This document shows positions 36,329 to 45,815 of a stretch of 64,000 nt of DNA, one piece after another. The notes beneath the pieces are model-generated. The model had not been told where the DNA came from and ran no database searches. It was given only the letters and a program-made list of their open reading frames with translations. The stretch is from Albibacterium profundi (GTDB lineage Bacteria > Bacteroidota > Bacteroidia > Sphingobacteriales > Sphingobacteriaceae), in NCBI RefSeq assembly GCF_042159835.1, contig NZ_JBBVGT010000001.1, positions 186,001 to 250,000 on the forward strand, read 5' to 3'. The translations under genes and the position numbers were made by a program. The first letter of the stretch is position 1; each line of letters begins with the position of its first letter.

Positions 36329-38017
36329 CTATTCGTATCCTGGATTGGGTTCTAAACTATTGTTACCGGCAATCGCTTCATTAGGAACAGGAAATCTATT
36401 CAAGTGTGCCGATTTACTAGCGGTGTGATCCCACCAGTTCTCATTAACAAAAGCATCCCAACGAATCAGATCAGTCCTCCGTCTTCCCTCACCCAGGAAC
36501 TCGATGCTCCATTCATCTAGTAATCGGTATTTATCCAAATTAGACGCCGTTACAGGATCCGGGTCATTGCCATTCTCAAAATTACGTTTACGAACTTCGT
36601 TGATTAATTCTGCTGCCAGTCCGGCATTTCCAGAACGGAAATGACACTCAGCGAGCATATAATAAATTTCAGCCAACCTGATAATGGGAAGGTCGGCACC
36701 CCAGCGCAACGTGTTTTCATTTAAGGTAGGGATCGGAACCTTTACCAATCGCAACCCTGTATTCTCTTCTCCCTCTGACATTTTAGATGGCAGTTCACTC
36801 ACACTGCTGTATTCTTTGCCGGGGCCAACCTCTGAGAATCGCGCAACCTGATCTACAAAGACCAAAGGTTCGCCATTATACTCTTCACCCCCTACAATCG
36901 GCTCTCCATCAGGTGTTAGATGGGGGCCAATAATAAACATACCTTCATAATTACCACTACCTAGATATTTGTAAGGTTTTTTACGAAGATCTCCATCAGC
37001 GAATTTTTCATAAGGCGAACCCAACTTAAATTCAGATTTATAGAGTGAACCATCGGGCTTCCTGGATGGCGTCAAATGCGCACCATTATTTGCACCCATA
37101 TCCTGATCAAAATATTGACGCGTATTGTAATGATAGAAATCGGCGTAAAACCAGTTGTACTCCAGTTTTTTGAATTCAGACGGCATCGACCAGATGATTT
37201 CAGGCGATCTATCGTTCGTAAAACTATGCGGGCCATACCATTCGGTGTCCAAACTGTAGAAACCATATTCGTTATTGATAATCGCTTGAGCTAGGGTTTT
37301 CGCTTCTTCGTACATCGGTTTACCAATATAGGCTTCTGCATTAAAGTAAAGACGAGCAAGCAACGCTGCGGCAGCACCTTTGGTGATCGCCCCTTCTTCT
37401 GCCCCTCCTTCTTCTTTCAACGGTAATTTCGTAATAGCGTCTTTAAGCAACGTCTCTATGTGGTTAAACAACTCTTCGTCTGTATTTCTAGGTAAAGCCT
37501 CTCCCTCCAGAGAATCGAAAACAGGCATTCCCCCAAAAAAGTCGAGACCTCGTAGATAGAAAAATGCAATTAAGGCATCCAATTGGCTTAGGTGCGCAGC
37601 TTGGTCATCTGCTGTGAGTGAAAATTTTGTGTAATCTAACTGCGAAAGATCATTCTTAGCATCTAATGCCAGGGCAACACCCATTAATGTCCCTCTCCAT
37701 GCACCCCAGATCCAACCATCATCTGCTGTCCAACGGTGATAGTGATAGCGTTCATTCTCTCCCCCATTATACCAGTGTCTTCCTTTTGTCGTGATCGCAA
37801 AGTTGTCAGCGGTATACTCTTGTAGCCTCCAGCGATCTTCACCCACATACCATTTAGCATGTGTAAACGGTCTAAACAGAGCTGCTTTGATATCCTTTTC
37901 ACTCTTAAAAAAAGTTTCGGGTGTCACAGAGCTATAAAACTCTTGATCTAATTTAGTACAGCCATTGGCGAATAAAAGTGCCATAGCTGTCATACAGTAA
38001 ATAAAATATTTTTTCAT
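36329..38017 (-). CDS. RagB/SusD-family nutrient-binding outer-membrane lipoprotein
   Basis: 562 residues. Lipobox ANGC at about residue 20 anchors it to the outer membrane, on the outside. SusD lid proteins sit on SusC-type channels and bind the substrate. The N-terminal SusD-like domain (about 30-210) starts YSSVTPETFFKSEKDIKAAL and the C-terminal RagB/SusD region includes RLAEIYYMLAECHFRSGNAG, the TPR-like helix of the family. LLDEWSIEFLGEGRRRTDLIRW is the usual C-terminal hallmark. It begins 11 nt after the SusC gene. No glycoside hydrolase is next to it, so the ligand (glycan or peptide) cannot be stated. Confidence 0.94.
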   Translation of the reverse strand: MKKYFIYCMTAMALLFANGCTKLDQEFYSSVTPETFFKSEKDIKAALFRPFTHAKWYVGEDRWRLQEYTADNFAITTKGRHWYNGGENERYHYHRWTADDGWIWGAWRGTLMGVALALDAKNDLSQLDYTKFSLTADDQAAHLSQLDALIAFFYLRGLDFFGGMPVFDSLEGEALPRNTDEELFNHIETLLKDAITKLPLKEEGGAEEGAITKGAAAALLARLYFNAEAYIGKPMYEEAKTLAQAIINNEYGFYSLDTEWYGPHSFTNDRSPEIIWSMPSEFKKLEYNWFYADFYHYNTRQYFDQDMGANNGAHLTPSRKPDGSLYKSEFKLGSPYEKFADGDLRKKPYKYLGSGNYEGMFIIGPHLTPDGEPIVGGEEYNGEPLVFVDQVARFSEVGPGKEYSSVSELPSKMSEGEENTGLRLVKVPIPTLNENTLRWGADLPIIRLAEIYYMLAECHFRSGNAGLAAELINEVRKRNFENGNDPDPVTASNLDKYRLLDEWSIEFLGEGRRRTDLIRWDAFVNENWWDHTASKSAHLNRFPVPNEAIAGNNSLEPNPGYE

Positions 38018-38028
38018 GATAATTCTCG

Positions 38029-41001
38029 TTAAAAATTAAATTGAAAACCCAGCATAAACGTTCGGGTCTTAGGGTACACATTTCGCTCCTCAAAGCCAGG
38101 ATCCAAACCATTGATATTGACCTCTGGATCAAGACCTGTATAGTTTGTGAAAACAAATAAGTCGCGACCGGTCGCATAAACTCTTAGGTTCCTAAACGGT
38201 TTAATCACATCTTCCTTAAATGTGTAACCTATACTAAGTGCATCTAATTTGAGAAAAGTACCTTTTTCCAACCAATAGTCCGACAATTCCTTTTCTCCAA
38301 CAATGTCCTTGTGCTTATCAAAAGCTTCAGCCAGTACATTTTGCCCTTCTACATTCGGCAGACTGTAATACATATTAATCATGTTGAACACATCGTGTCC
38401 AATCCAGCTTCGCATATAAACACTGGCGTCCCAATTCTTGTAGGTGAATTGGTTGCTCCACGATAATCGCAGCTTCGGGATGGCTTGACCAACAAACGAC
38501 TTATCGCCAACGGTTTTACTCCGATCCCTTACGTCAAATGCGTTTCCATCTTCGTCATAGAGCATCCAATAACCATCGTCAGTAAATCCTGCAAAGCGCC
38601 ATATAAAGAACTGGCCGATATCCTCACCCGGATATAACCTCACAGCAGAACCTGGAGAGCCTGGTGCCGGAAAGCCTTTTCGATCCGTAAAGGTCTGACT
38701 TCCCCAAAGTGAACGCAATTTACTTTTATTGTGCGAGGCAACAATGGCCGTGTTATAGGTGAAATCCTCATTGTCGACAGCCCTAAAGTTCAATTCAAAT
38801 TCATAGCCCGTATTTTCCATACTACCAACGTTCATTGTAGTCTTATCATGAATTGCAGGCGGCTGGGAAACACTGATATCGTATATAAGATCATCGATCA
38901 CTCGTTTATAGTAATCAAAACGACCACCTAATCGATTATCCAAAATGGCGAAGTCCATTCCCAAATTATACTCTTTTTTAACTTCCCATTTAATTCCTGG
39001 ATTTTGATTATGTCGCACGCCATAGGTTCTAAACCATTTGCCGTCTTGCAAGAACCAGGTATCAGCGCTGTACATCCTCGTTGATACTTCTGCTCCGAAT
39101 CCTTCGTTGCCCGTTTCACCATATCCCGCACGTATTTTCAAATCGTTAACAAAGTCGACATCCTGCATAAACGGCTCCTGGGAAACCCGCCAACCAAAGG
39201 ACAACCCGGGAAAGAAACCCCAGCGGTTCCCCGGTGCAAATTTTGAAGAACCTTCGTAACGACCTGTGGCGGTTACAACATAACGGTCTTTGAATGAATA
39301 GTTAACACGACCAAAGAAGGCGGCCAACTTTACCCAAGGGTTTTTCCAAGACCCCATACCTGCTCTGCCGTCTACTAAAAAAGTACCTGACCCCATATCA
39401 TGTTCCCGAATACCGTCTACAGGAAAATCGGAGTTATTGGCATTAAAACCCCGTCCGTTAAAGTCTTGATAACTATACCCACCTACAGCGTTAATCGAAT
39501 GATCATCCCATCTTTTGTCGTAGTTGACCGTCCATTCAAAAATACGGTCAGAGGTACGGAGATACTCTTGGCTTGCATAGCCATCGATACCGTCCTGACG
39601 CGACAAACGATGCTGTGCTGACCGATAAAAATTACCATGCTCAGAGTTATTTATGATCCCAATAGTGGCTGTGGTATTCAGGTTCTCATTAAGATTGATC
39701 TTCAGGGTTGAGTTTGCCAATAGATACCTGTATTGTCTCTGATCGGTCCTTAACATAACTTCCGCTACGGGGTTCCAATAGTCATAGCCCCCAACTAAAA
39801 TATTGTAGCCAGTAATGTCTGAGTCATCATAAGGCGTTTCAGTCGGGTTAAGTACCATAGCCATGTTGAAGATGTCATTATTGGAGAAATCCGAGTTTAC
39901 CTGATTATAGCTGACGTTTGTAGATAATTCAGCAACGCCATCGAAAAATTTAAAGCGACTGTTTACCCGGCCACCAATTTCGCCCCGTTTGGATCCGATA
40001 GCCATCCCTTTTGCGTCGCGCTTATTAAATGTAGCGTAAACGTTTGCGTTCTCTGACCCACCGCTAATATTTAATACTTGACGGTGAGAAAATGGCTGGT
40101 CATTCGTAACCTCATCATACCAGTCCGTCCGATGTCCAAGATCCTCTCCCAATCCGACTTCCACAAACCGATATGCCGATAGTACCTCGGGACGCTTACG
40201 GACACTTTCCACAAAATACTCCGAAGTTAGACTCACGACAGCTTTACCAATTTGAGGTCGTTTGGTTGTTATCAAGATTACACCACCTGAAGCTCTCGTT
40301 CCATATATCGCAGCGGCAGAAGCATCACGAAGTACCGTAATGGATTCAATATCTTCTTTTGCGACAGAATTAATGTTCCCACCTGGCACCCCGTCAATAA
40401 CGACCAAAGGCCCTTGCGAAGCGTTTACGGAGTTCACCCCTCTCAGTTGCAAGGTCACATTCGAATTAGGGTCGGTTCCATTTGTCGAATTGACATTCAG
40501 GCCTGCTACCTTGCCTTGCATCGATAACAATGGAGAGGATGTACCTGCAACGAGATCATCCTGTCTCAATGTCGTCACGGCACTAGTTAATTCTTTTTTG
40601 TCGATCGACCCATAACCGACAACGACTACTTCATCAAGCCCTTGACTATCTTCTTGAAGAACAACGTCCACCGTAGAGCCCGAAACAGTCGTCTCCTGAT
40701 TTAGATAACCGATCATCGAAACGACCAGTACTGCTCCATCAGAAATACCCTGTAAAGTAAACTGCCCATTTACATCCGTTGAGGTCGCCGTAGCCGTTCC
40801 TTTTACCGAGATGGTAGCACCTGGGATTGGATTTCCTTTGGTGTCCTTTATCGTACCGGAAATCTGCTGCTGTTTTACAAGAACGCCGACAGCCTCAGCG
40901 TTGGCGTGCGCATACAGTTGCGTAAACGGCAACGCACTCATCGTACCACTGACCAAGAGTACCTTGGTCAATGATCGAAAATAACAAGTTGTTTTTCTCA
41001 T
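38029..41001 (-). CDS. SusC/RagA-family TonB-dependent outer-membrane transporter
   Basis: 990 residues. Signal peptide (about 1-33), a CarboxypepD_reg-like domain (about 46-120; ISGTIKDTKGNPIPGATISV), the sequence GLDEVVVVGYGSIDKKELT that leads into the plug, the plug (about 125-235; RDASAAAIYGTRASGGVILI), then the 22-stranded barrel ending in FMLGFQFNF. With SusD it forms a pedal-bin importer powered by TonB. No N-terminal STN domain, so it is not expected to signal to an anti-sigma factor directly. No FecR or ECF gene adjoins. First gene of the pair; divergent from the CstB-like gene. Confidence 0.96.
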   Translation of the reverse strand: MRKTTCYFRSLTKVLLVSGTMSALPFTQLYAHANAEAVGVLVKQQQISGTIKDTKGNPIPGATISVKGTATATSTDVNGQFTLQGISDGAVLVVSMIGYLNQETTVSGSTVDVVLQEDSQGLDEVVVVGYGSIDKKELTSAVTTLRQDDLVAGTSSPLLSMQGKVAGLNVNSTNGTDPNSNVTLQLRGVNSVNASQGPLVVIDGVPGGNINSVAKEDIESITVLRDASAAAIYGTRASGGVILITTKRPQIGKAVVSLTSEYFVESVRKRPEVLSAYRFVEVGLGEDLGHRTDWYDEVTNDQPFSHRQVLNISGGSENANVYATFNKRDAKGMAIGSKRGEIGGRVNSRFKFFDGVAELSTNVSYNQVNSDFSNNDIFNMAMVLNPTETPYDDSDITGYNILVGGYDYWNPVAEVMLRTDQRQYRYLLANSTLKINLNENLNTTATIGIINNSEHGNFYRSAQHRLSRQDGIDGYASQEYLRTSDRIFEWTVNYDKRWDDHSINAVGGYSYQDFNGRGFNANNSDFPVDGIREHDMGSGTFLVDGRAGMGSWKNPWVKLAAFFGRVNYSFKDRYVVTATGRYEGSSKFAPGNRWGFFPGLSFGWRVSQEPFMQDVDFVNDLKIRAGYGETGNEGFGAEVSTRMYSADTWFLQDGKWFRTYGVRHNQNPGIKWEVKKEYNLGMDFAILDNRLGGRFDYYKRVIDDLIYDISVSQPPAIHDKTTMNVGSMENTGYEFELNFRAVDNEDFTYNTAIVASHNKSKLRSLWGSQTFTDRKGFPAPGSPGSAVRLYPGEDIGQFFIWRFAGFTDDGYWMLYDEDGNAFDVRDRSKTVGDKSFVGQAIPKLRLSWSNQFTYKNWDASVYMRSWIGHDVFNMINMYYSLPNVEGQNVLAEAFDKHKDIVGEKELSDYWLEKGTFLKLDALSIGYTFKEDVIKPFRNLRVYATGRDLFVFTNYTGLDPEVNINGLDPGFEERNVYPKTRTFMLGFQFNF

Positions 41002-41134
41002 TTGTTAATTAGGTTAGGTAATAAATTTAGTTTACAAGTATTGGAAAGAAACTAATCAATCAACGTTGGCTAAATCTATTTATTGCCTACAGATCCAGTA
41101 TTTTCATTTTTCACTTTAACATTAGCTTTTTGTT

Positions 41135-41142
41135 ATATTTGC
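41135..41142 (+). promoter_or_regulatory. -7 promoter box for the CstB-like gene
   Basis: TATATTTG matches TAnnTTTG and lies 17 nt before the ATG at 41160. No convincing TTTG at the -33 spacing. It also argues against the longer in-frame start at 41130, which would lie before the transcription start. Confidence 0.5.
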
Positions 41143-41159
41143 ACTATATTTTTTTAACC

Positions 41160-42497
41160 ATGAAGATAGAGCAGTTTTACGATAAAGGCTTAGCACATGC
41201 TTCGTATGCAATCCTTAGCCGAAATGAAATTATCCTTATAGATCCAGCACGAAACCCAAAACCTTATTACGACTTTGCCGATACACATCAAGCGAAAATT
41301 GTCGGTGTTATCGAAACACATCCTCATGCCGACTTTGTCAGTTCACACCTAGAAATACATCACACAACTGGGGCTACGATTTACGTTAGTGCATTACTTG
41401 GAGCTGACTATCCACACCAAAGCTTCGATGATGGCGACCGAATTGAGTTCGGTGAGGTCAGTTTAGAGGCTCTTAATACTCCGGGCCACTCACCCGATAG
41501 CATTTCTATCTTATTGATCGACCAAAACGGCGAGGAGCATGCTCTCTTCACGGGAGACACCCTGTTTATTGGCGATGTCGGTCGCCCTGACCTAAGAGAA
41601 AATGTCGGCAATATTCAAGATAAAAAAGAAGCACTTGCCAAAAAACTGTATCACTCTACCAGAGAAAAAATAATGACGCTACCTGATGACGTAATTGTCT
41701 ATCCGGCGCATGGTGCTGGTTCACTTTGTGGAAAAAACATTAGTACCGATTTAGAAAGCACGATTGGCAGGGAAAAAGAACAGAACTACGCTCTTCAAGA
41801 TATGGAGGAGTCTGCTTTCGTCGACTTGATCCTAGCCGATCAACCCTGGGTGCCCAAATATTTTCAATACAATGTTGCTTTAAATAAAGCTGGGGCCGAA
41901 AATTTTGAACAGAGTATTCATGCCGCGACAGCATTCAAGCGCTTCAGTGATTTGACAGACAATGTTCTTATTGTTGATACGCGCAAAGCGAGCGACTTCC
42001 GGGCGGGGCATCACCCACATGCCATTAACATTCCAGATAGCGGAAAATTTGAAACCTGGCTGGGTTCCGTGGTTGACCCAAGTGAAAGCTTCTATCTAGT
42101 CGGTTACTCTTCGGAACAACTGCACGAAATGATGAAAAAAACAGCCAAAATAGGTTATGAAAAATCGGTCAATGGATTAATTTGGGAAGATACCGGTAGC
42201 CAACAAGAAAAAACGTTTGATAAAGATGCTTTTGATACCAAACCCAACGATTATACCGTTTTAGATATTAGAAACGACGGAGAAGTAGCGGCAGGTAAGA
42301 CGTTCGAACAGGCCCTCCATATCCCTCTCCCTCGTCTCCGTGAATCCGCAGATGCATTGCCGGTCGATAAGCCTATTGTGGTTCATTGCGCCGGAGGTTT
42401 GAGGTCAGCTATTGGTGCTAGCATCCTAGCGAAGCAATTCGACAATGTGACTGTTTTGGATATGGGTGAAACGATAAAAGACTATAAAAAGAACTAA
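41160..42497 (+). CDS. CstB-like persulfide dioxygenase-rhodanese fusion
   Basis: 445 residues from the ATG at 41160. N-terminal MBL-fold persulfide dioxygenase (about 1-240) with the HxHxDxxxxH motif HPHADFVSSH, GDTLFIGDVGRPDL and AHGAGSLCG. Then a rhodanese-homology domain (about 250-340; VDTRKASDFRAG) with no catalytic Cys in its loop, and a C-terminal rhodanese (about 355-440) with an intact active loop HCAGGLRS. This three-domain order and length match CstB of Staphylococcus aureus, which turns low-molecular-weight persulfides and sulfide into thiosulfate. Staphylococcal cst genes are controlled by a persulfide repressor; none is adjacent here. Stop is immediately followed by the next start codon. 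Confidence 0.88.
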   Translation: MKIEQFYDKGLAHASYAILSRNEIILIDPARNPKPYYDFADTHQAKIVGVIETHPHADFVSSHLEIHHTTGATIYVSALLGADYPHQSFDDGDRIEFGEVSLEALNTPGHSPDSISILLIDQNGEEHALFTGDTLFIGDVGRPDLRENVGNIQDKKEALAKKLYHSTREKIMTLPDDVIVYPAHGAGSLCGKNISTDLESTIGREKEQNYALQDMEESAFVDLILADQPWVPKYFQYNVALNKAGAENFEQSIHAATAFKRFSDLTDNVLIVDTRKASDFRAGHHPHAINIPDSGKFETWLGSVVDPSESFYLVGYSSEQLHEMMKKTAKIGYEKSVNGLIWEDTGSQQEKTFDKDAFDTKPNDYTVLDIRNDGEVAAGKTFEQALHIPLPRLRESADALPVDKPIVVHCAGGLRSAIGASILAKQFDNVTVLDMGETIKDYKKN

Positions 42498-43004
42498 ATG
42501 CTGAGCATTTTACTTTCTTTTCTAATCCCTCTGGTTGGGGATATGACGTGTACTGATTGTATAGCAATCGATTCACTTTATAAAGCTGAGTTACAAAAAA
42601 TATACAAAGCAGATATACCAACCATTAGTATTCAAGACTACCTGCAGATGAATGCTGACAGTGTTGTGGTTCTAGACGTCCGCGAACAACGTGAATATCG
42701 CGTAAGTCATCTTCGCAACGCACGAAATACCGGCTTCATTTGGTTCGATATGAGAGACCTCTACAATATTCCAAAAGAGAAGATTGTCGTTGTCTACTCC
42801 TCCATTGGCGACCGCTCACAGCGCATCGCCGAAATGTTGTTGCGTTCTGGATATAAAAATGTCTATAACCTCTATGGAGGAATCTTCGAGTGGGTAAATC
42901 AAGGTTACCCGGTTTACACAACACACGATATACAGACATCTCAAGTACATATTTACAAGAAAGATTTAGGGGTATGGCTGAAAAAAGGAACAAAGGTACA
43001 GTAA
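42498..43004 (+). CDS. Exported rhodanese-like protein with Ser in place of the active-site Cys
   Basis: 168 residues. The first 17 residues are hydrophobic (LSILLSFLIPLVGD), so it may be secreted or anchored. The single rhodanese domain (about 45-135) has VVLDVREQREYRVSH at its start and the loop VVYSSIGDRS where active rhodaneses have C-x-x-G-x-R-S. The first Ser of the SS stands at the catalytic Cys position (codon TCC, one base from TGC), so classical thiosulfate:cyanide sulfurtransferase activity is unlikely. It starts directly after the CstB-like stop and its TAA overlaps the MnmD start, suggesting a co-expressed sulfur-related set. Function open. Confidence 0.8.
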   Translation: MLSILLSFLIPLVGDMTCTDCIAIDSLYKAELQKIYKADIPTISIQDYLQMNADSVVVLDVREQREYRVSHLRNARNTGFIWFDMRDLYNIPKEKIVVVYSSIGDRSQRIAEMLLRSGYKNVYNLYGGIFEWVNQGYPVYTTHDIQTSQVHIYKKDLGVWLKKGTKVQ

Positions 43005-43666
43005 TGGATATCGTTGAAACCGGTGACGGTTCCCATACGCTTTTCCATCCGACCATCGGCGAACATTACCATTCCAAACATGGCGCTCTACAAGAAAGCA
43101 AGCATGTATTTCTTCAGTCAGGATTAGAATATCTTTTGCAACAAAACAACCTGAGTTCCATTCGTCTTTTGGAAGTCGGTTTTGGAACAGGTTTGAACTA
43201 TCTAATAACGGCAGATTATTGCCTAAGACATGCTCTCAAGCTGGATTATATCGGCATTGAGCGTTATCCACTATCAGAAGAAATTATCCTGAAAACCGGA
43301 AATCTACAATATGTATCAAAACAGGTAGCCGATGATTTTTTGGTCGGCTACGGACATTCAAAAAAACATCCCGCTGAGATGAAGCACGGCAGTCTTTATA
43401 TCGACCTGTCCGATGTGAATGACTTTACCATTGAAGAACCTGTCGACCTCATCTACTATGATGCATTTGCCGCTGTCCATCAACCTGAAATGTGGTCTCG
43501 CGAAACGCTTGATCACGTCTGCAGCAATCTTAAAAGCGGAGGGGTATTCGTTACCTATGCGATCACGGGCAACCTCAAGCGAATCATGAAATCACTCGAT
43601 TTTAGTATTGAAAAAGCGCCCGGAGCACCGGGAAAACGAGAGATGCTGCGGGCGTTAAAAAATTAA
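43004..43666 (+). CDS. mnmD: tRNA (5-methylaminomethyl-2-thiouridine)(34) methyltransferase MnmD-type
   Basis: 220 residues from the ATG at 43004. SAM-dependent methyltransferase for the wobble uridine of some tRNAs, equivalent to the methylase half of MnmC. Stretch DGSHTLFHPTIGEHYHSKHG near the start is typical, then the SAM motif LLEVGFGTGLNYLIT, YYDAFAAVHQPEMWS and GKREMLRAL at the C-terminus. The ATG overlaps the previous stop (TAATG), and the start is supported because family members begin just before this DGSH region; an in-frame ATG at 42974 is an alternative. No FAD oxidase half is fused. Convergent with gldC. Confidence 0.88.
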   Translation: MDIVETGDGSHTLFHPTIGEHYHSKHGALQESKHVFLQSGLEYLLQQNNLSSIRLLEVGFGTGLNYLITADYCLRHALKLDYIGIERYPLSEEIILKTGNLQYVSKQVADDFLVGYGHSKKHPAEMKHGSLYIDLSDVNDFTIEEPVDLIYYDAFAAVHQPEMWSRETLDHVCSNLKSGGVFVTYAITGNLKRIMKSLDFSIEKAPGAPGKREMLRALKN

Positions 43667-43683
43667 CGAAAGAACGAGGATAT

Positions 43684-44034
43684 CTATTGACTTTGTTGAG
43701 TTACTTCCATCTTCTCTGCAAAGTGCTCACAATAATCCCGCAAATCACCAATCACCGCTTCTGCCATTTTATCATCGCCAGCGGCACGCAAAAAGGTATC
43801 TCCCAGGGTTTGCAGCGTTTCATAGAAAAAACGTTTCATTTCATCCAAAGGCATATCTTTTGTCCACAGGTCGATTCGCATTGAGTTTTTATAATGAGGA
43901 TCCCATAATGCTAAAAACATAGCTTTAGCAGCTAGAGCTTCTGACGATTCACTATCAGAAGATTCCCAAGTAATATGTTCGGGTACATTTTTCTCGTCTA
44001 ATTCTACGATCAGTTTTATTTCTGCTTTTTTCAT
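43684..44034 (-). CDS. gldC: Gliding-motility protein GldC
   Basis: 116 residues from the ATG at 44034 (a TTG at 44043 would add three). Soluble, acidic, beginning MKKAEIKLIVELDEKNVPEH and containing ALWDPHYKNSMRIDLWTKDM, which matches GldC. In Flavobacterium johnsoniae GldC is required for gliding, but the gene is also widespread in non-gliding Bacteroidota, so motility should not be assumed. No other gld gene is adjacent. About 40 nt downstream of a small membrane protein gene on the same strand. Confidence 0.87.
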   Translation of the reverse strand: MKKAEIKLIVELDEKNVPEHITWESSDSESSEALAAKAMFLALWDPHYKNSMRIDLWTKDMPLDEMKRFFYETLQTLGDTFLRAAGDDKMAEAVIGDLRDYCEHFAEKMEVTQQSQ

Positions 44035-44075
44035 TTTCAACAACTATATTCAACTATATTCTACGTAAGTTTAAT

Positions 44076-44324
44076 TTAATTTCTAAAGTGCCAGATACCA
44101 AAGGCCACAATCACAGTCAACACCAGAAAAAGCAACTGAATCATCCAAAGCCGTTTTGGGGTTTTTAACATCATCCGGAACATGATATCTACTAAGATAA
44201 CGAGGACAACCAATAGGCCAATCCAAATTAGCTGAGAACTAGCGATTGCTCCATCCATCAAGCCAGACACCGCCCAAACAATTAAAATTGCGACAACTAT
44301 ATTTAAAGGAGTTATCTTTTTCAT
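44076..44324 (-). CDS. Small three-helix membrane protein, function unknown
   Basis: 82 residues with three hydrophobic segments (about 7-25, 32-48 and 60-80), KTPKRLW between the last two, and a basic first residue pair. No recognised motif. It starts 7 nt after the DEAD-box helicase stop and lies upstream of gldC, so it probably rides on the same transcript. The reading frame is open with an ATG start. Real gene likely, function not assigned. Confidence 0.7.
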   Translation of the reverse strand: MKKITPLNIVVAILIVWAVSGLMDGAIASSQLIWIGLLVVLVILVDIMFRMMLKTPKRLWMIQLLFLVLTVIVAFGIWHFRN

Positions 44325-44331
44325 TTAGCAG

Positions 44332-45690
44332 CTATCGTTTTTTATTTCCTTTAAAAGACTTATGCCCTTTGTTAGCTTTTCCATCAAACCGTCCTTTTCT
44401 TGTACTAGCATTCGCTTTTGTGTTAAAGCTAGCCCTATTGTTAGATGCTTTCTTTTCATGGAATGCGCCTTTGAAGTCAGGATTGTCTTTACGTTTTTGA
44501 TTATCAATCTCCCGCGCTATATTCTGACGCTCCTCAAAACCTGTCTTTTCTATGAATACCTGTTCAGGGATATCTTTTACAGGTATTTGCTGACGAATTA
44601 ACTTTTCTATTTTCTTGATATAATATTCCTCAGCAGGATTACAAAATGTAATGGCCTCTCCCGATTTCATCGCCCTTCCTGTGCGGCCAATTCGGTGCAC
44701 GTAGTCTTCAATTACAATCGGCACTTCAAAGTTGATCACATGACTAACGTCGCTCACATCCAAGCCTCTCGCTGCTACATCAGTCGCAACCAAAATACGA
44801 ATTCCACCCTCTTTAAAGGCTCTAATTGAATTAATACGAGTATTCTGTCCTTTATTAGCGTGTATTACTCTCACATCCTCCTCATCATATTTTCGAACCA
44901 AGAAGGAATAAACATTATCGGCTATTTTTTTTGTTTTACAGAATACAATGATCCTATTAAACGTGTCTAAATCCTTAAAGAGCTCTTGAAGAAGATTGAG
45001 TTTGGTCTTTAGATTGGGAACATAATAAAGCGACTGCGCAACCGTTTCTGCTGGGGTAGCTTGGACATCTACTTCGACCTTCGTTGGGAAAGCTAGAAAA
45101 TCGCCAGCAATTTTATGAACTAAATCGCTCATCGTTGCTGAAAATAGCAGATTTTGTCGCTTTCTGGGTACAATCTCCAAAATACGATGAATCTTGGAAA
45201 TAAAGCCCATATCCATCATCTTATCGGCCTCGTCCAGCACCAAAAACTTTAGAAGTTTTGTGGAAATATGTTCCACTAAATATAAATCCAAGAAGCGTCC
45301 GGGTGTGGCTACAATAATATCAACTCCCTTTGCAAGCTTTTCAATCTGTGTTTTTGGGCCCAATCCCCCATAGAGCACAACCGTTCGCAAATCTGTATAT
45401 TTCCCCAAAGCGACTATATCTTCTTCAATTTGCATAGCAAGCTCACGTGTCGGAGATAGTATCAGTGCGCGCGGATCATCTCCTTGTGCATACTTTAACT
45501 TCATGAGGATCGGCAAAACAAAAGCTGCTGTTTTCCCCGTACCAGTCTGGGCAACCCCCATTAGGTCCTGTCCAGCCAATATCGGAGTAATTGCTTTTTG
45601 CTGAATAGGCGTTGGTTTTGTATATCCGGCCTCTTCAATTGCATTGAGCAATTGCCTATTTAATTTAAAATCCTCAAATGAGTCCACCAT
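44332..45690 (-). CDS. DEAD-box ATP-dependent RNA helicase
   Basis: 452 residues from the ATG at 45690 (MVDSFEDFKLNRQLLNAIEE); the longer frame to 45768 is rejected because the Q-motif region begins here. RNA remodelling enzyme of the RhlE/CshA type. Motifs: Q motif (PTPIQQKAI), Walker A AQTGTGKTAAF, DEAD in VLDEADKMMDMGF, SAT, and HRIGRTGRAMKSG. The last 70 residues are basic and rich in Lys, Asn and Gly, as in RhlE-type RNA-binding tails. Divergent from pyrC. Confidence 0.95.
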   Translation of the reverse strand: MVDSFEDFKLNRQLLNAIEEAGYTKPTPIQQKAITPILAGQDLMGVAQTGTGKTAAFVLPILMKLKYAQGDDPRALILSPTRELAMQIEEDIVALGKYTDLRTVVLYGGLGPKTQIEKLAKGVDIIVATPGRFLDLYLVEHISTKLLKFLVLDEADKMMDMGFISKIHRILEIVPRKRQNLLFSATMSDLVHKIAGDFLAFPTKVEVDVQATPAETVAQSLYYVPNLKTKLNLLQELFKDLDTFNRIIVFCKTKKIADNVYSFLVRKYDEEDVRVIHANKGQNTRINSIRAFKEGGIRILVATDVAARGLDVSDVSHVINFEVPIVIEDYVHRIGRTGRAMKSGEAITFCNPAEEYYIKKIEKLIRQQIPVKDIPEQVFIEKTGFEERQNIAREIDNQKRKDNPDFKGAFHEKKASNNRASFNTKANASTRKGRFDGKANKGHKSFKGNKKR

Positions 45691-45759
45691 AGCAGCAAAG
45701 ATAGATAAAAGCATTAAATAGCTCTCGAAATCAGAAATTTTAACGATTAAATGATGAAC

Positions 45760-45792
45760 TTTGCCCAAAACACGTCGAAATACCTATTTTTG
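45760..45792 (+). promoter_or_regulatory. Bacteroidota-type promoter for pyrC
   Basis: TTTG at 45760-45763 and TATTTTTG at 45785-45792 with a 21-nt spacer fit the -33/-7 consensus. The -7 box ends 24 nt before the ATG at 45816. The best-matching promoter pair in the window. Confidence 0.65.
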
Positions 45793-45815
45793 ATATAAGA
45801 TTAAAATTGCACACT

